Assembly (NCBI RefSeq): GCF_900458435.1
Contig: NZ_UHCT01000001.1
Span: 682,001-746,000 of the forward strand
Reading direction: 5' to 3'
From: Staphylococcus carnosus
Lineage (GTDB): Bacteria; Bacillota; Bacilli; Staphylococcales; Staphylococcaceae
Length of the DNA stretch: 64,000 bases
Of the stretch, positions 1-9,749 are shown piece by piece (the first letter of the stretch is position 1; every line of letters starts with the position of its first letter). Below the pieces are notes generated by a model. The model made no database searches and had not been told where the DNA came from. It was given only the letters and a program-made list of their open reading frames with translations. A program made the translations under genes and the position numbers.

Positions 1-40
1 ATATTCTTGGCCGTCGTCAAAGATTAATAGTGTTTACCTT

Positions 41-159
41 ATAATTAGGATAGAAAGTTATAAGTTGCCTTTTGATACTAATTACACTAATTCATATTTA
101 CTTTTTAATCATTTAGTGTAATATTAGGATGAACTTTTAATTTTTTCTATCCTAATTAT
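41..159. repeat. Nested inverted repeats upstream of gltT
   Basis: Two nested dyads lie upstream of the symporter gene. The outer arms, 41-56 and 144-159, are a perfect 16-bp inverted repeat (ATAATTAGGATAGAAA and its complement). The inner arms, 81-90 and 113-122, are a perfect 10-bp repeat (ATTACACTAA and its complement). A possible extended -10 element (TG-n-TATAAT, 171-176) follows the right outer arm. A regulatory role is inferred only. Confidence 0.55.
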
Positions 160-208
160 TTGTTTTCTGATATAATTAAACAATGTCAGAAAAAGGGGAG
201 ATGCATCA

Positions 209-1486
209 ATGGCTTTATTTAAGCGAAAAATTAGTTTACCAATGCAGGTTATGATTGCACTGGTTCTTGGCGTTGTTGTAGGACTATTATTATATGGACA
301 TAAAGATGTAGCGAACTATATCCAGCCGCTTGGTGACATATTTTTAAACTTAATTAAAATGATTGTCATTCCAGTAGTTTTTTGTTCACTGGCATTATCA
401 ATATCAGGTGTTGGTGAATCTAAAACAGTTGGGCGATATGGTTTAAAAACAATTGTGTATTTTGAAATTATCACAACAATTGCAATTGCTTTAGGTGTAT
501 TGTTTGCTAATTTATTTAAACCGGGGACGGGCTTAGATCCAAACAAATTACCTAAAGGCGATATTTCGAAGTATGAATCATCAGCGCATGCAGCTGAGCA
601 TTCTACATATGGTAATCATTTTATCGATACAATTGTAAACATTATTCCAACAAACTTTTTCGAAGCATTAGCTAAAGGTGAATTGCTTCCGATTATCTTC
701 TTCGCAGTATTCTTTGGTTTAGGTATTGCGGCAATCGGTGAAAAAGGTAAACCTGTCAAAGATTTCTTAGGCGGCGTGTTGGAAGCAACATTCTGGATGA
801 TCAATAAAATTTTAAAACTCGCTCCATTAGGCGTGTTTGCATTTATTTGTGTAACAATAATGACATTTGGTGCTTCAGCATTAATTCCGTTATTAAAACT
901 TGTCTTAGTTGTAGTCGGCGCAATGGTATTCTTTGTGGTCGTTGTACTTGGAATTGTAGCGAAATTAGTTGGCACTAGTGTATTTGATATTATAAAAGTA
1001 TTAAAAAGTGAAATCTTACTGGCCTTTTCAACATCAAGTTCTGAAGCAGTATTACCAGTAATGATGCAGAAAATGGAAAGATTTGGCTCACCAAAAGATA
1101 TTACATCTTTTGTTATCCCGATTGGTTATACTTTCAACTTAGACGGATCTGCTTTATACCAATCAATTGCAGCATTATTTGTAGCACAAATGTACGGTAT
1201 TCATTTAAGTTTACCTGAGCAATTAGTCTTAATCTTTACTTTAATGATTACTTCTAAAGGTATGGCAGCGGTACCAGGTACTTCAATTGTTGTATTATTA
1301 ACAACATTAGGTTCAATGGGATTACCAGCAGCCGGACTTGCATTGATTATCGGTGTTGACCGTATCTTAGATATGGTACGTACTTGTGTTAACGTAGTAG
1401 GTAACGCTTTATCTACAGTAGTAATTGCTAAATGGGAAGGCGTATTTGATAAAGAACAAAACAAAGACTATTTAAATTCTATTTAA
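209..1486 (+). CDS. gltT: Glutamate/dicarboxylate:cation symporter (DAACS family), GltT-like
   Basis: A 425-residue membrane protein of the dicarboxylate/amino acid:cation symporter family, which imports glutamate, aspartate or C4-dicarboxylates with sodium or protons. Hydrophobic segments run through the whole length, with the serine-rich re-entrant loop (AFSTSSSEAVLP, near residue 275), the family motif near residue 310 (GYTFNLDGSA) and the C-terminal substrate-binding stretch (DRILDMVRTCVNVVGN). Length matches the family. The ATG start follows AAAAGGGGAG. A strong terminator at 1559-1592 ends a single-gene unit. The exact substrate cannot be decided from sequence; the gene position next to a LOG-family gene agrees with gltT of S. 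aureus as I recall it. Confidence 0.88.
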   Translation: MALFKRKISLPMQVMIALVLGVVVGLLLYGHKDVANYIQPLGDIFLNLIKMIVIPVVFCSLALSISGVGESKTVGRYGLKTIVYFEIITTIAIALGVLFANLFKPGTGLDPNKLPKGDISKYESSAHAAEHSTYGNHFIDTIVNIIPTNFFEALAKGELLPIIFFAVFFGLGIAAIGEKGKPVKDFLGGVLEATFWMINKILKLAPLGVFAFICVTIMTFGASALIPLLKLVLVVVGAMVFFVVVVLGIVAKLVGTSVFDIIKVLKSEILLAFSTSSSEAVLPVMMQKMERFGSPKDITSFVIPIGYTFNLDGSALYQSIAALFVAQMYGIHLSLPEQLVLIFTLMITSKGMAAVPGTSIVVLLTTLGSMGLPAAGLALIIGVDRILDMVRTCVNVVGNALSTVVIAKWEGVFDKEQNKDYLNSI

Positions 1487-1558
1487 ACAAATTAAAAAAT
1501 TCAGCGGAGACTTCGGTCTTACGCACATTAAACTTTCTGACATAATTTATATTCTATG

Positions 1559-1592
1559 AGGCACTAGTCGTATTTTTGACTAGTGCCTTTTT
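1559..1592 (+). terminator. Intrinsic terminator of gltT
   Basis: The stem AGGCACTAGTC pairs with GACTAGTGCCT and is followed by a T run. It sits about 70 bases after the gltT stop. Confidence 0.9.
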
Positions 1593-1597
1593 AAATT

Positions 1598-1630
1598 GAA
1601 AAAAGCTGGAGCAATCAAATGTCCCAGCTT
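1598..1630 (-). terminator. Intrinsic terminator of the DUF4889-like gene
   Basis: On the minus strand AAGCTGG pairs with CCAGCTT and a T run follows. It lies directly downstream of the 1649-1999 gene. Confidence 0.8.
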
Positions 1631-1648
1631 GAATAAAATCATATTTAA

Positions 1649-1999
1649 TTAGTGATCCATGTGCATGTTTTTCATATCATGAATTTTCATCATTAAGCCA
1701 TGAGGAATATCGTCGTGCTTCACAACTTTTTTCTTACTGAAATCATCAGAGCCTTCTTTTTTAACTAACATGACAAATTGACCTTTTTTAGGTTTGAAAT
1801 TGTCATCTGTTTTAATGTGTACGTCTTTTTCAACTTTTTGGTCTTTTTCACGCACCATTTTTTCTACAGTATGATTGTCTTTCATGATACCGTAGTATGT
1901 ATCTTTTTTACCAGAAGACATCATCATAATGATTAAAACAATACAAATTACTGCCATCACAGCAATTAAAGTGAAGCCTAAAGCCTTTTTATTTTTCAT
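1649..1999 (-). CDS. Small membrane-anchored protein, DUF4889-like
   Basis: A 116-residue protein with a short basic N-terminus (MKNKK), one hydrophobic segment at about residues 8-28 and a lysine-rich extracellular part of about 85 residues; there is no lipobox cysteine. It ends in a methionine/histidine-rich tail (MKIHDMKNMHMDH), which could bind metal, but that is only an inference. It resembles the staphylococcal DUF4889 proteins, whose function is unknown. A good ribosome site (GAAAGGAGC) precedes the ATG, and a terminator follows immediately, so it is monocistronic. Confidence 0.72.
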   Translation of the reverse strand: MKNKKALGFTLIAVMAVICIVLIIMMMSSGKKDTYYGIMKDNHTVEKMVREKDQKVEKDVHIKTDDNFKPKKGQFVMLVKKEGSDDFSKKKVVKHDDIPHGLMMKIHDMKNMHMDH

Positions 2000-2126
2000 T
2001 ATTATGCTCCTTTCTCTTTATAGTTAGTTATACATAATTTATTCGAAGAATGCAATGAGAAGTGATTATATTAAAAGAAGACTTTGTTACAATGGAGAGG
2101 ATATGTGAGAAAGGAAGGCGTTTAAA

Positions 2127-2687
2127 ATGAACATCATTGTCTATTGCGGAGCGAGTGAAGGAAATAACCCTATTTATAAAGAAGCGACAGTGTCGCTTGG
2201 CAAGTGGATGGCAAATCAGAACTATGGTTTAGTTTTCGGCGGCGGAAAAGTCGGACTGATGGGAACATTAGCAGATACGGTTAAAGCACATGGAGGTCAT
2301 GCAATCGGTATAATGCCTCAATTTTTAGCAGACCGGGAAATTGCGCATGAGGGTTTAGATGAATTGATTATTGTGGATACTATGGCAGAACGTAAAGCAG
2401 CAATGCTTGAGAGAGGTAATGTCTGTTTAGCACTGCCAGGAGGTCCTGGGACGTTGGAAGAAATTACTGAGATGGTATCTTGGTCACGTATTGGTCAAAA
2501 TAATAACCCTTGCGTATTTTGGAATGTAAATGGTTATTATGACAAAATTCAATCGTTTTATAACCAAATGGTAGAAGAAGGATTCTTATCTCAAGATGAC
2601 AGAAATTTAATGTGCTTTACAAATGATTATGATGAATTAATCCAATTTGTAGAATGCTATCAATCACCGAACATACGACAATATTAA
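2127..2687 (+). CDS. LOG family protein (cytokinin riboside 5'-monophosphate phosphoribohydrolase-like)
   Basis: A 186-residue cytosolic enzyme of the LOG / 'lysine decarboxylase' family with a Rossmann-like fold. The nucleotide-binding FGGGKVGLMG lies near residue 37 and the family signature PGGPGTLEE near residue 110, with the catalytic arginine in the AERKAAML segment before it. Family members cleave the N-glycosidic bond of nucleoside 5'-monophosphates; old annotations as lysine decarboxylase are wrong. The ATG is preceded by GAAAGGAAGG. It faces corA and shares a bidirectional terminator with it. The physiological substrate in staphylococci is not known to me. Confidence 0.88.
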   Translation: MNIIVYCGASEGNNPIYKEATVSLGKWMANQNYGLVFGGGKVGLMGTLADTVKAHGGHAIGIMPQFLADREIAHEGLDELIIVDTMAERKAAMLERGNVCLALPGGPGTLEEITEMVSWSRIGQNNNPCVFWNVNGYYDKIQSFYNQMVEEGFLSQDDRNLMCFTNDYDELIQFVECYQSPNIRQY

Positions 2688-2736
2688 AAATATCGCATCA
2701 CATTCTGTTTATAAGTGAATGTGATGCGATATTTTT
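2686..2736. terminator. Bidirectional terminator between the LOG gene and corA
   Basis: A perfect 20-bp stem (AAAAATATCGCATCACATTC and its complement) with an 11-base loop gives A/T runs on both sides, serving both convergent genes. Confidence 0.92.
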
Positions 2737-2740
2737 AAGT

Positions 2741-3676
2741 TCAAAGTTTGCCGCGTCTCCATAAAAGAATGAAGACTACAGTTACCAGAACTAAAGAAAT
2801 ACATAATGTGACAATCCATGAGACAGGACTATGATCATTGATCGGCAGAGGAACGTTCATTCCGAAGAAGCTGAAGACCAATGTCGGCAACGTTAGGAAA
2901 ACAGTGAAGAGTGTCAAAGTTTTCATGATAGTATTCATATCATTTGATAAGAGTGACTCATAAGATGTCGTGATACTCTCTAATATACGTGTGTGTAGTT
3001 CAGTTGTTTCAATAGCTTGGTTTGTTTCGACAAATAAATCTTCTATTAAATCCTCATCTTCTTCAAAGCGCTTAATAGGAGGTAGTTTAAACAACCGTTT
3101 AAAAACGTCTTCATTACCTTTAAGTGCTGCCAAGAAGTAGACCAAACTTTTTTCAACTTCCATTAAATTATAGAGCTGCTTATTAGTTACAGATTTTTTT
3201 AAATCGCGTTCTATACGTAAACGAGATTTATTCAACAATCGTAAATTACGGTTGTAATGATTCGACACTGTAACAAGAATGTTTAAAGCAAGTTGACTAC
3301 GATAATGCAAATTATTGCCCGGTTTTGTAAAGTGTTCTAAAAAGTCGACATCGTGATCGCAGACTGTAATTAATCGGCCATGTCCGATTACGATACCGAG
3401 TGGAATTGTCATAAAAGATAATATCTTATGATTGTTTTTATTTACAATAGGAATGTCGATGATAATTAATGAATAACCGGTTTCATCATCAAATTCAACA
3501 CGAGCACTTTCATCAGCATCTAAGGGGTCCTTAAGAAAATCCTCAGGTATATTAAAGTCTTCAATCAATTTTTCCACTTCTTCGCGACTCGGTTCAATCA
3601 TATTGATCCATAAGCCTTCGTCTAAGGAAGTCGTGTGGATATCTTGATGAATATTATGCTTATATGCAGTTATCAT
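2741..3676 (-). CDS. CorA family magnesium/divalent cation transporter
   Basis: A 311-residue CorA-type channel. The long cytosolic N-terminal domain ends in the stalk helix, and two membrane helices sit at the C-terminus (about residues 250-272 and 283-305) with the diagnostic loop motif FFGMNVPL between them. The family moves Mg2+ and sometimes Co2+ or Ni2+ as a pentamer. The basic C-terminus (WRRGKL) is typical. The start is supported by AGGGAGGT before the ATG. A second, only distantly similar CorA is encoded at 33204-34151. Confidence 0.88.
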   Translation of the reverse strand: MITAYKHNIHQDIHTTSLDEGLWINMIEPSREEVEKLIEDFNIPEDFLKDPLDADESARVEFDDETGYSLIIIDIPIVNKNNHKILSFMTIPLGIVIGHGRLITVCDHDVDFLEHFTKPGNNLHYRSQLALNILVTVSNHYNRNLRLLNKSRLRIERDLKKSVTNKQLYNLMEVEKSLVYFLAALKGNEDVFKRLFKLPPIKRFEEDEDLIEDLFVETNQAIETTELHTRILESITTSYESLLSNDMNTIMKTLTLFTVFLTLPTLVFSFFGMNVPLPINDHSPVSWIVTLCISLVLVTVVFILLWRRGKL

Positions 3677-3834
3677 TGAGGGACCTCCCTTTCTAAAATT
3701 TGAATTGATTTTTAAATCTTATGAATTAGTTTACAATATAGGATAACGCTTTGCTTAATTTAATAAATATACGCTTAATTATAGTACCATAATTTAATTA
3801 TTTGTGTAGTCTAACTTGAAAGGGAGTGGCACCA

Positions 3835-4269
3835 TTGGCAACAACAATTCAGTATTTAATCAGAATGATCTCTAATGAAATGAAAATAAAAGCAGATCGT
3901 TTATTAGAGCCTTATGGGATTACACAAGAACAAGCTCAAATTTTGCGCTTTATTTTCGAACATGAATCAAAAGCTATTACTCAAAATGATTTAATAGAAA
4001 CATTTAATCTTAAAGGCGCAACAGTGAGCAGTACATTAACAAGTTTGAAAAAGAAGAAATTGATAGACCATTTTGTTGATGAAGATGATACCAGAAAAAA
4101 ACGAGTAGGTCTCAGTCGTACAGCATATAAAGAGGTTCGAGATATTATCGAAGTTTTGAATAGAGTAGAAACTGTGATTTTTGAAGGAATACCTGATGCT
4201 GATCGAGATGCCTTGAAATCTATATTGATAACGATGCATGATAATTTGCAAGAACTTGATGAAATGTAA
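3835..4269 (+). CDS. MarR family transcriptional regulator
   Basis: A 144-residue winged-helix regulator. The recognition region is 'LIETFNLKGATVSSTLTSLKKKKLI' split across residues 50-75, followed by the wing with conserved DEDDTRKKRVGLS. I chose the TTG at 3835 because AGGGAG ends eight bases before it; a GTG at 3826 lies too close to that site. It is followed by the DUF2871 gene in the same direction after about 90 bases, so it may regulate that gene. The ligand is unknown. Confidence 0.82.
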   Translation: MATTIQYLIRMISNEMKIKADRLLEPYGITQEQAQILRFIFEHESKAITQNDLIETFNLKGATVSSTLTSLKKKKLIDHFVDEDDTRKKRVGLSRTAYKEVRDIIEVLNRVETVIFEGIPDADRDALKSILITMHDNLQELDEM

Positions 4270-4362
4270 ACATTATGTGTCAATCGTCTGACTATATGAA
4301 ATGCGCTTTCTGAAAAGCTGTATATCATATATAATATGAATTGATATAGAGGAGGACCGATT

Positions 4363-4794
4363 ATGCGCAGAATATTATATACATTTTTGACTTATACCAT
4401 TATTGGTTTATTAAGCGGCGTATACTATCGTGAGCTGACAAAAGCTTATGATTTTACAGGTGATACACAACTTGTAGTCGTACATACGCATACATTAATG
4501 TTAGGTATGTTTATGTTCTTGATTTTGATTGTTTTTGAAAAACTTTTCCAATTAAGTAAATATTATTTATTTAACTGGTTCTACTATGTTTATAACATTG
4601 GTGTTGTTGTTACAGTCGGTATGATGGCTATTAAAGGAACAATGCAAGTAGTAGGTGCACACGTTTCACCAGGACTTGCAGGTATTGCAGGACTTGGCCA
4701 TATGACATTGTCTGCTGGCTTCATCATTTTATTCTTCTTATTGAAGAAAGCAATTCTTACAGATCCGATTGATGGAAAACCATATCAAAAATAA
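4363..4794 (+). CDS. DUF2871 family four-helix membrane protein
   Basis: A 143-residue protein with four predicted membrane helices (about 5-25, 42-62, 74-94 and 107-130). A conserved histidine pair in helix 2 (VVVHTHTLMLGM) and another histidine in helix 4 (GLGHMTLSAG) suggest haem or metal binding, as in other small haem-copper-oxidase-like fragments, but this is inference. It matches the uncharacterised DUF2871 family. GAGGAGG precedes the ATG. Its neighbour is a MarR regulator. Confidence 0.78.
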   Translation: MRRILYTFLTYTIIGLLSGVYYRELTKAYDFTGDTQLVVVHTHTLMLGMFMFLILIVFEKLFQLSKYYLFNWFYYVYNIGVVVTVGMMAIKGTMQVVGAHVSPGLAGIAGLGHMTLSAGFIILFFLLKKAILTDPIDGKPYQK

Positions 4795-4802
4795 GATTTA
4801 AA

Positions 4803-4835
4803 GTGTATCACTGATTTTAGTGATATGCTTTTTTA
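4803..4835 (+). terminator. Terminator after the DUF2871 gene
   Basis: The sequence forms an imperfect hairpin (TATCACT / AGTGATA) followed by TTTTTTATTTTT. Confidence 0.7.
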
Positions 4836-4928
4836 TTTTTCAAAAGGGAAAGGGTGCTAAACAAGATAAAGTGTTGTAAAATATAGTTGAGAATAATTTT
4901 CAATTAAATAATGCTTCTAGATAGATAA

Positions 4929-5981
<1,053 letters not shown>

Positions 5982-5997
5982 AGAAATTTTAAAAGTG

Positions 5998-6030
5998 CCC
6001 GTGGAAATGATATATTTCTGCGGGTTTTGT
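5998..6030 (+). terminator. Terminator of the ferredoxin-NADP reductase gene
   Basis: CCCG plus GGAAAT pairs with ATTTC plus CGGG, followed by TTTTGTTT. Confidence 0.7.
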
Positions 6031-6057
6031 TTATAGAAGAGAGTTAAAGATAATAAA

Positions 6058-6091
6058 AAGTGCTATCTTCAATAAAATGAAAATAGCACTT
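6058..6091 (-). terminator. Terminator of the sugar symporter gene
   Basis: AAGTGCTAT and its complement form the stem; on the minus strand the stem is followed by a T-rich run. It lies just after the stop at 6112. Confidence 0.8.
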
Positions 6092-6111
6092 CTCAATATC
6101 GATTAGATATT

Positions 6112-7476
6112 TTATTTATGACGGTCTAAGTTTGCTGAAGTTGCAGAAGTACGTGCGCGTAATTCTGCTTCAATTTCTTCTAAGCTGCGTCCGCGTGTTT
6201 CTGGCAAGTATTTTACCACGAAGAAGAGTGCGCCGATACCGATGACAGCAAAGATTAAGAATACACCTTGTGTTGGCATTACTGCTGTTAACATTGGGAA
6301 AAATTGAGCAACTAATAGACTTCCGATTGAAAGGACTAAAGCTGCAATGCCTGTTGCTGCACCACGTGCACGCATTGGGAATAACTCTGGTAACATTACC
6401 CATAAAACAGGCCCCCATGAAATACCAAAGAAAATGATGAAAATTGTTAAGCAGATAATGCTGACCCATGCAGATGATTGCACACCCATAGACCAGATTA
6501 AAATAGCCATGATTACTAGTGAAGCGACCATACCGATATTACCGATGACTAATAATTTTTTACGATCGATTTTATCGATAATCATAATTGCAACAATAGT
6601 CACTAAAACGTTAACAACACCAATACCTACTGTACCAAGAATTGATGCTGAATCTCCCAATCCTGCTTTAGTGAAAATTTTCGGTGCATAGTAGATTATC
6701 GCATTAATACCAATGATTTGTTGGAACAATGCAAAGACACTTCCGATAATTAATGTTGGTCGTAACCAAGGTGATTTTAATACATTCCAAGTGCTTTCAG
6801 AAATCGCATTGATTTCTTTCATTTCTGCAATTTCTTTATCGATTTCATTTGCCGGGAATGTTAATTCCATAACTTTTCGAGCGGCTTTTTCACCACGGTG
6901 TTCTAAAAGCCATCTTGGACTTTCTGGCATAAAGGCTACACCGATTAATAAGATTAAAGATGGTACAACTGCTAATCCAAGCATCCATCTCCAGCCTTCA
7001 ATACCTGCAAATGCATAGTTAATCAAGTATGATGATAAAATACCGATAGTAATCATTAATTGGTTCAATGAACTTAAAGAACCACGTGATTCTGTCGGTG
7101 CCATTTCAGATAAATAAACAGGTACAATTGCTGTAGAACCTCCGACTGCAAGTCCGATAACAATTCGACCAACTACTAAGAATGGCATAGATGGTGAGAA
7201 TGCTAAAATTAATGCACCAATGATATAGACAATTGCGATAATAAACACAACGCGTCGGCGTCCGAGTTTATCAGAAGCAGGACCACTGAGTGCAGAACCC
7301 GCGATAGCACCAATTAACATAGATGATACAACAAGTCCTTCTGTACCACTTGTTAAGTGGATATCTTTTCCGATAAATAACAAGGCGCCTGAGATAATTC
7401 CCATATCATAGCCGTATAATAATCCCCCTAATGCGCCTAGGAAAAAGATGAGGCTTTTATTAAAATTTTTCCCCAT
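6112..7476 (-). CDS. Sugar:proton symporter, MFS sugar porter family
   Basis: A 454-residue transporter of the MFS sugar porter family with 12 hydrophobic segments. Diagnostic motifs are the N-terminal GYDMGIISGALLF, DKLGRRR between helices 2 and 3, PESPRWLLEHRG after helix 6 and PETRGRSLEEIE after helix 12. It resembles Bacillus YwtG/CsbC and AraE and staphylococcal GlcP-like carriers; glucose, xylose or arabinose are all possible. A good ribosome site (GGAGGTTTA) precedes the ATG. A cre-type site lies 33-46 bases upstream (7509-7522), suggesting CcpA control, as expected for a sugar carrier. Confidence 0.87.
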   Translation of the reverse strand: MGKNFNKSLIFFLGALGGLLYGYDMGIISGALLFIGKDIHLTSGTEGLVVSSMLIGAIAGSALSGPASDKLGRRRVVFIIAIVYIIGALILAFSPSMPFLVVGRIVIGLAVGGSTAIVPVYLSEMAPTESRGSLSSLNQLMITIGILSSYLINYAFAGIEGWRWMLGLAVVPSLILLIGVAFMPESPRWLLEHRGEKAARKVMELTFPANEIDKEIAEMKEINAISESTWNVLKSPWLRPTLIIGSVFALFQQIIGINAIIYYAPKIFTKAGLGDSASILGTVGIGVVNVLVTIVAIMIIDKIDRKKLLVIGNIGMVASLVIMAILIWSMGVQSSAWVSIICLTIFIIFFGISWGPVLWVMLPELFPMRARGAATGIAALVLSIGSLLVAQFFPMLTAVMPTQGVFLIFAVIGIGALFFVVKYLPETRGRSLEEIEAELRARTSATSANLDRHK

Positions 7477-7508
7477 AAGTAAACCTCCAGTATATTGAAT
7501 TCAGATTA

Positions 7509-7522
7509 AGTATACGCTTTCA
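7509..7522 (-). promoter_or_regulatory. Candidate cre (CcpA) site upstream of the sugar symporter
   Basis: On the minus strand it reads TGAAAGCGTATACT, which agrees with the cre consensus TGNAANCGNWWNCN. The position close to the start codon suggests repression. Confidence 0.65.
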
Positions 7523-7634
7523 TAAAATTAAAGTAAATATGATTATAATGTGTCGTTAATAATTATATTATTTAGAATTAAAGGGAATATTGGTTTAATT
7601 CAGAAAAATTAACTGATATGTATCGATAGAAAAA

Positions 7635-7664
7635 ATACCATCCCTTCAAAAGAAGAAATGGTAT
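7635..7664 (-). terminator. Terminator of the YhdH-like gene
   Basis: ATACCAT pairs with ATGGTAT, and on the minus strand a T run follows. It lies just past the stop of the 7674-8669 gene. Confidence 0.75.
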
Positions 7665-7673
7665 TATACTTCA

Positions 7674-8669
7674 TTAATTTTCGTCATTGACTTTTACTAC
7701 ATAACGTCCGGTTACTTGATGAGATAAAACATTATCAATTGCTTCAGGCAACTCTTTAAAATCAATAATATTTTTAATCGTATGCAATTGTTCAGGTTTC
7801 AAATCTGTTGCTAAACGACGCCAAATTTGTTTGCGAAGCAGCATAGGTGTTTCAACTGAATCGACACCTAATAAATTATTGCCGCGCAAGATGAAAGGTA
7901 AGACTGTTGCATCGAATTCAACACCATCTGTATTTCCGATTAATGCCACGCTGCCTCTGATTTGTAAATGTTTCAAGACATCGCCCACATGACTGCCACC
8001 AACTGGATCAATTACAGCTTGCCATTCGCGTTTACCGAGTGGTTTTTTTGAAGTCTCTTCCAAACGAGGAACGATTTCTTTAGCACCTAATGATTTTAGG
8101 TAATCAGCTGCTTCATTATTACCTGTACTAGCAACAACTTTAAAACCAATATTGCTTAGCATCATCACAGCTAAACTGCCGACACCGCCACTTGCCCCAC
8201 GAACTAAAACAGGCGCACCTTCAACAGTTAAACCATTATCTTCTAATTTTTGAATGGCTAAAGCAGCAGTATAGCCAGCAGTACCATAAATCATTGCTTC
8301 TTCTAATGTTAACCCTTTAGGAAGTGGAACAATCCATTCTTCTTTTACTTTTGCTAATTCACTAAAGCCCCCGTGATGTGATACCCCTAAATCATAACTT
8401 GTCACAATCACTTTATCGCCTGGTTTATGTGCAGAAGAATTAGATTCTACAACAGTACCTGCTAAATCGATACCAGGAATAATAGGATATTCTTTTACAA
8501 CACCAGCTCCCTTAGCTGCTGCTAACGCATCTTTAAAGTTGATGCTTGTATAGGCCACACGGACTAATACGTCACCATCATTCAATTCATCTATAGGTAA
8601 ATTCTTGAAAGATGAAGTTACGTTTCCCTCAATTTTATTTGAAAAATAAGCTTGGAATGTCTCTGTCAT
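7674..8669 (-). CDS. YhdH/AcuI-type zinc-independent alcohol dehydrogenase (acrylyl-CoA reductase-like)
   Basis: A 331-residue medium-chain dehydrogenase/reductase. The N-terminal GroES-like domain contains FKDALAA and PGIDLAGTV, and the NADPH domain carries VRGASGGVGSLAVMML near residue 160. The cysteine/histidine zinc ligands of alcohol dehydrogenases are absent. This fits the YhdH/YhfP group; E. coli AcuI reduces acrylyl-CoA to propionyl-CoA with NADPH. The true substrate here is not known. The ATG is preceded by GAAAGGAATC. It is a single-gene unit, divergent from the lipoprotein gene. Confidence 0.85.
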   Translation of the reverse strand: MTETFQAYFSNKIEGNVTSSFKNLPIDELNDGDVLVRVAYTSINFKDALAAAKGAGVVKEYPIIPGIDLAGTVVESNSSAHKPGDKVIVTSYDLGVSHHGGFSELAKVKEEWIVPLPKGLTLEEAMIYGTAGYTAALAIQKLEDNGLTVEGAPVLVRGASGGVGSLAVMMLSNIGFKVVASTGNNEAADYLKSLGAKEIVPRLEETSKKPLGKREWQAVIDPVGGSHVGDVLKHLQIRGSVALIGNTDGVEFDATVLPFILRGNNLLGVDSVETPMLLRKQIWRRLATDLKPEQLHTIKNIIDFKELPEAIDNVLSHQVTGRYVVKVNDEN

Positions 8670-8887
8670 ATATATTGATTCCTTTCGATAGATTAAACTA
8701 AAAAAATTTTAACACGTAAAAATGTCGACAACAACCGAGAGTATTTCTAGTGTATAATTAATGAACATAAAAGGTATATAAGAATTAAAGATTAAAAGAA
8801 TATTAACAATTTTAATGTTTATAAAATATAATGGAGGTGAATAGTTTAATAAGGACTTAATAAGATATAACATGAGGAGGAAATCCA

Positions 8888-9688
8888 ATGAAAAAGTTAT
8901 TTGCCGACATTTTAACGTTAATGTTAGTGCTCGCTGCTTGTGGTAATGATGACAGCAAAAAAGAAGATGACAACAAAGATAAAGACAAAACAACACAAGA
9001 AAGCGACAGCAGTAAAAAAACTGATAGTAAAGACAACAAAGACAAAGATAAGAGCAGTAAAGATGAAAATAGTAAGGATAGTAATACTAAAGACTCTAAA
9101 TCAAATGAAAATAATGCATCATCATCATCTTCTGATAACAGCAATTCTGACAACAGCACTTCCGACAATGCTTCAACAAATAATGATTCAAATAGTGCTT
9201 CTAATTCAGAAGGAAATTCAACTTCTGATAATGCTTCTGATAATCAATCACAAAGTAATCAGCAAGCAACAAACAATAATGATAGCCAAAATCAGGCAAA
9301 TCAAAATGGTAACAATGCAAGTACAACAAATGTGAATGGAAATCAAAATGCAAATACAACACAAACGGGTTATGTAGCACCATATCAAAGTCAAAATGCT
9401 GTACCTGCAGCACGTAATATTGTGCAACCGCCAGCTAATAACCAAGTTGCTCTGAAAAATTTACCGAATTTCCCGCAATCATTAACTACAGCACAAAACG
9501 CAGCAGATTCATTAAATGGTCAACAAAATGCATATAACGACTATGGTATCGATAGCCTTGATAATGGCACGTATTCATATGTCTTCAGTTTTGCAAACAA
9601 AGCGAACCCTGGAACATTTACCATTGTTAGTGTTAATCAAAAAGGCGAAGCAAGTGTGCTTGATCCAGCTTATAATGGACAACAATAA
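8888..9688 (+). CDS. Asn/Ser/Asp-rich surface lipoprotein
   Basis: A 266-residue predicted lipoprotein. The signal peptide ends in the lipobox LAAC with Cys18, although an aspartate (FAD) interrupts the hydrophobic core. Residues 20-150 are a low-complexity linker of Asp, Lys, Ser, Asn and Gln, presumably a flexible wall-spanning spacer. A folded C-terminal domain of about 85 residues (from NNQVALKNLPNFPQS) ends with GTFTIVSVNQKGEASVLDP. The position before lctP/mqo recalls the TpgX-type lipoproteins of S. aureus, but I cannot confirm homology. GAGGAGGAAAT precedes the ATG; a strong terminator follows. The function is unknown. Confidence 0.8.
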   Translation: MKKLFADILTLMLVLAACGNDDSKKEDDNKDKDKTTQESDSSKKTDSKDNKDKDKSSKDENSKDSNTKDSKSNENNASSSSSDNSNSDNSTSDNASTNNDSNSASNSEGNSTSDNASDNQSQSNQQATNNNDSQNQANQNGNNASTTNVNGNQNANTTQTGYVAPYQSQNAVPAARNIVQPPANNQVALKNLPNFPQSLTTAQNAADSLNGQQNAYNDYGIDSLDNGTYSYVFSFANKANPGTFTIVSVNQKGEASVLDPAYNGQQ

Positions 9689-9702
9689 TTAAGATTAACT
9701 AT

Positions 9703-9740
9703 AAAAACTCGAGTGCAAAATAGATTGCACTCGAGTTTTT
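9703..9740. terminator. Bidirectional terminator after the lipoprotein gene
   Basis: A near-perfect stem (AAAAACTCGAGTGCAA and complement) with a short loop serves the lipoprotein gene and the convergent glycosyltransferase gene. Confidence 0.92.
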
Positions 9741-9749
9741 TAGATTGAT

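Noticed and set aside
9001..9300. Repeated short units in the lipoprotein gene as a possible CRISPR or VNTR array
   Set aside because: The units are degenerate codon repeats without constant spacing or spacers.
8857..9445. Long open frames on both strands over the lipoprotein gene
   Set aside because: They are shadows of a low-complexity Asp/Ser/Asn/Lys-rich coding region. Only the plus-strand frame from 8888 has a ribosome site, a lipobox and a sensible C-terminal domain.
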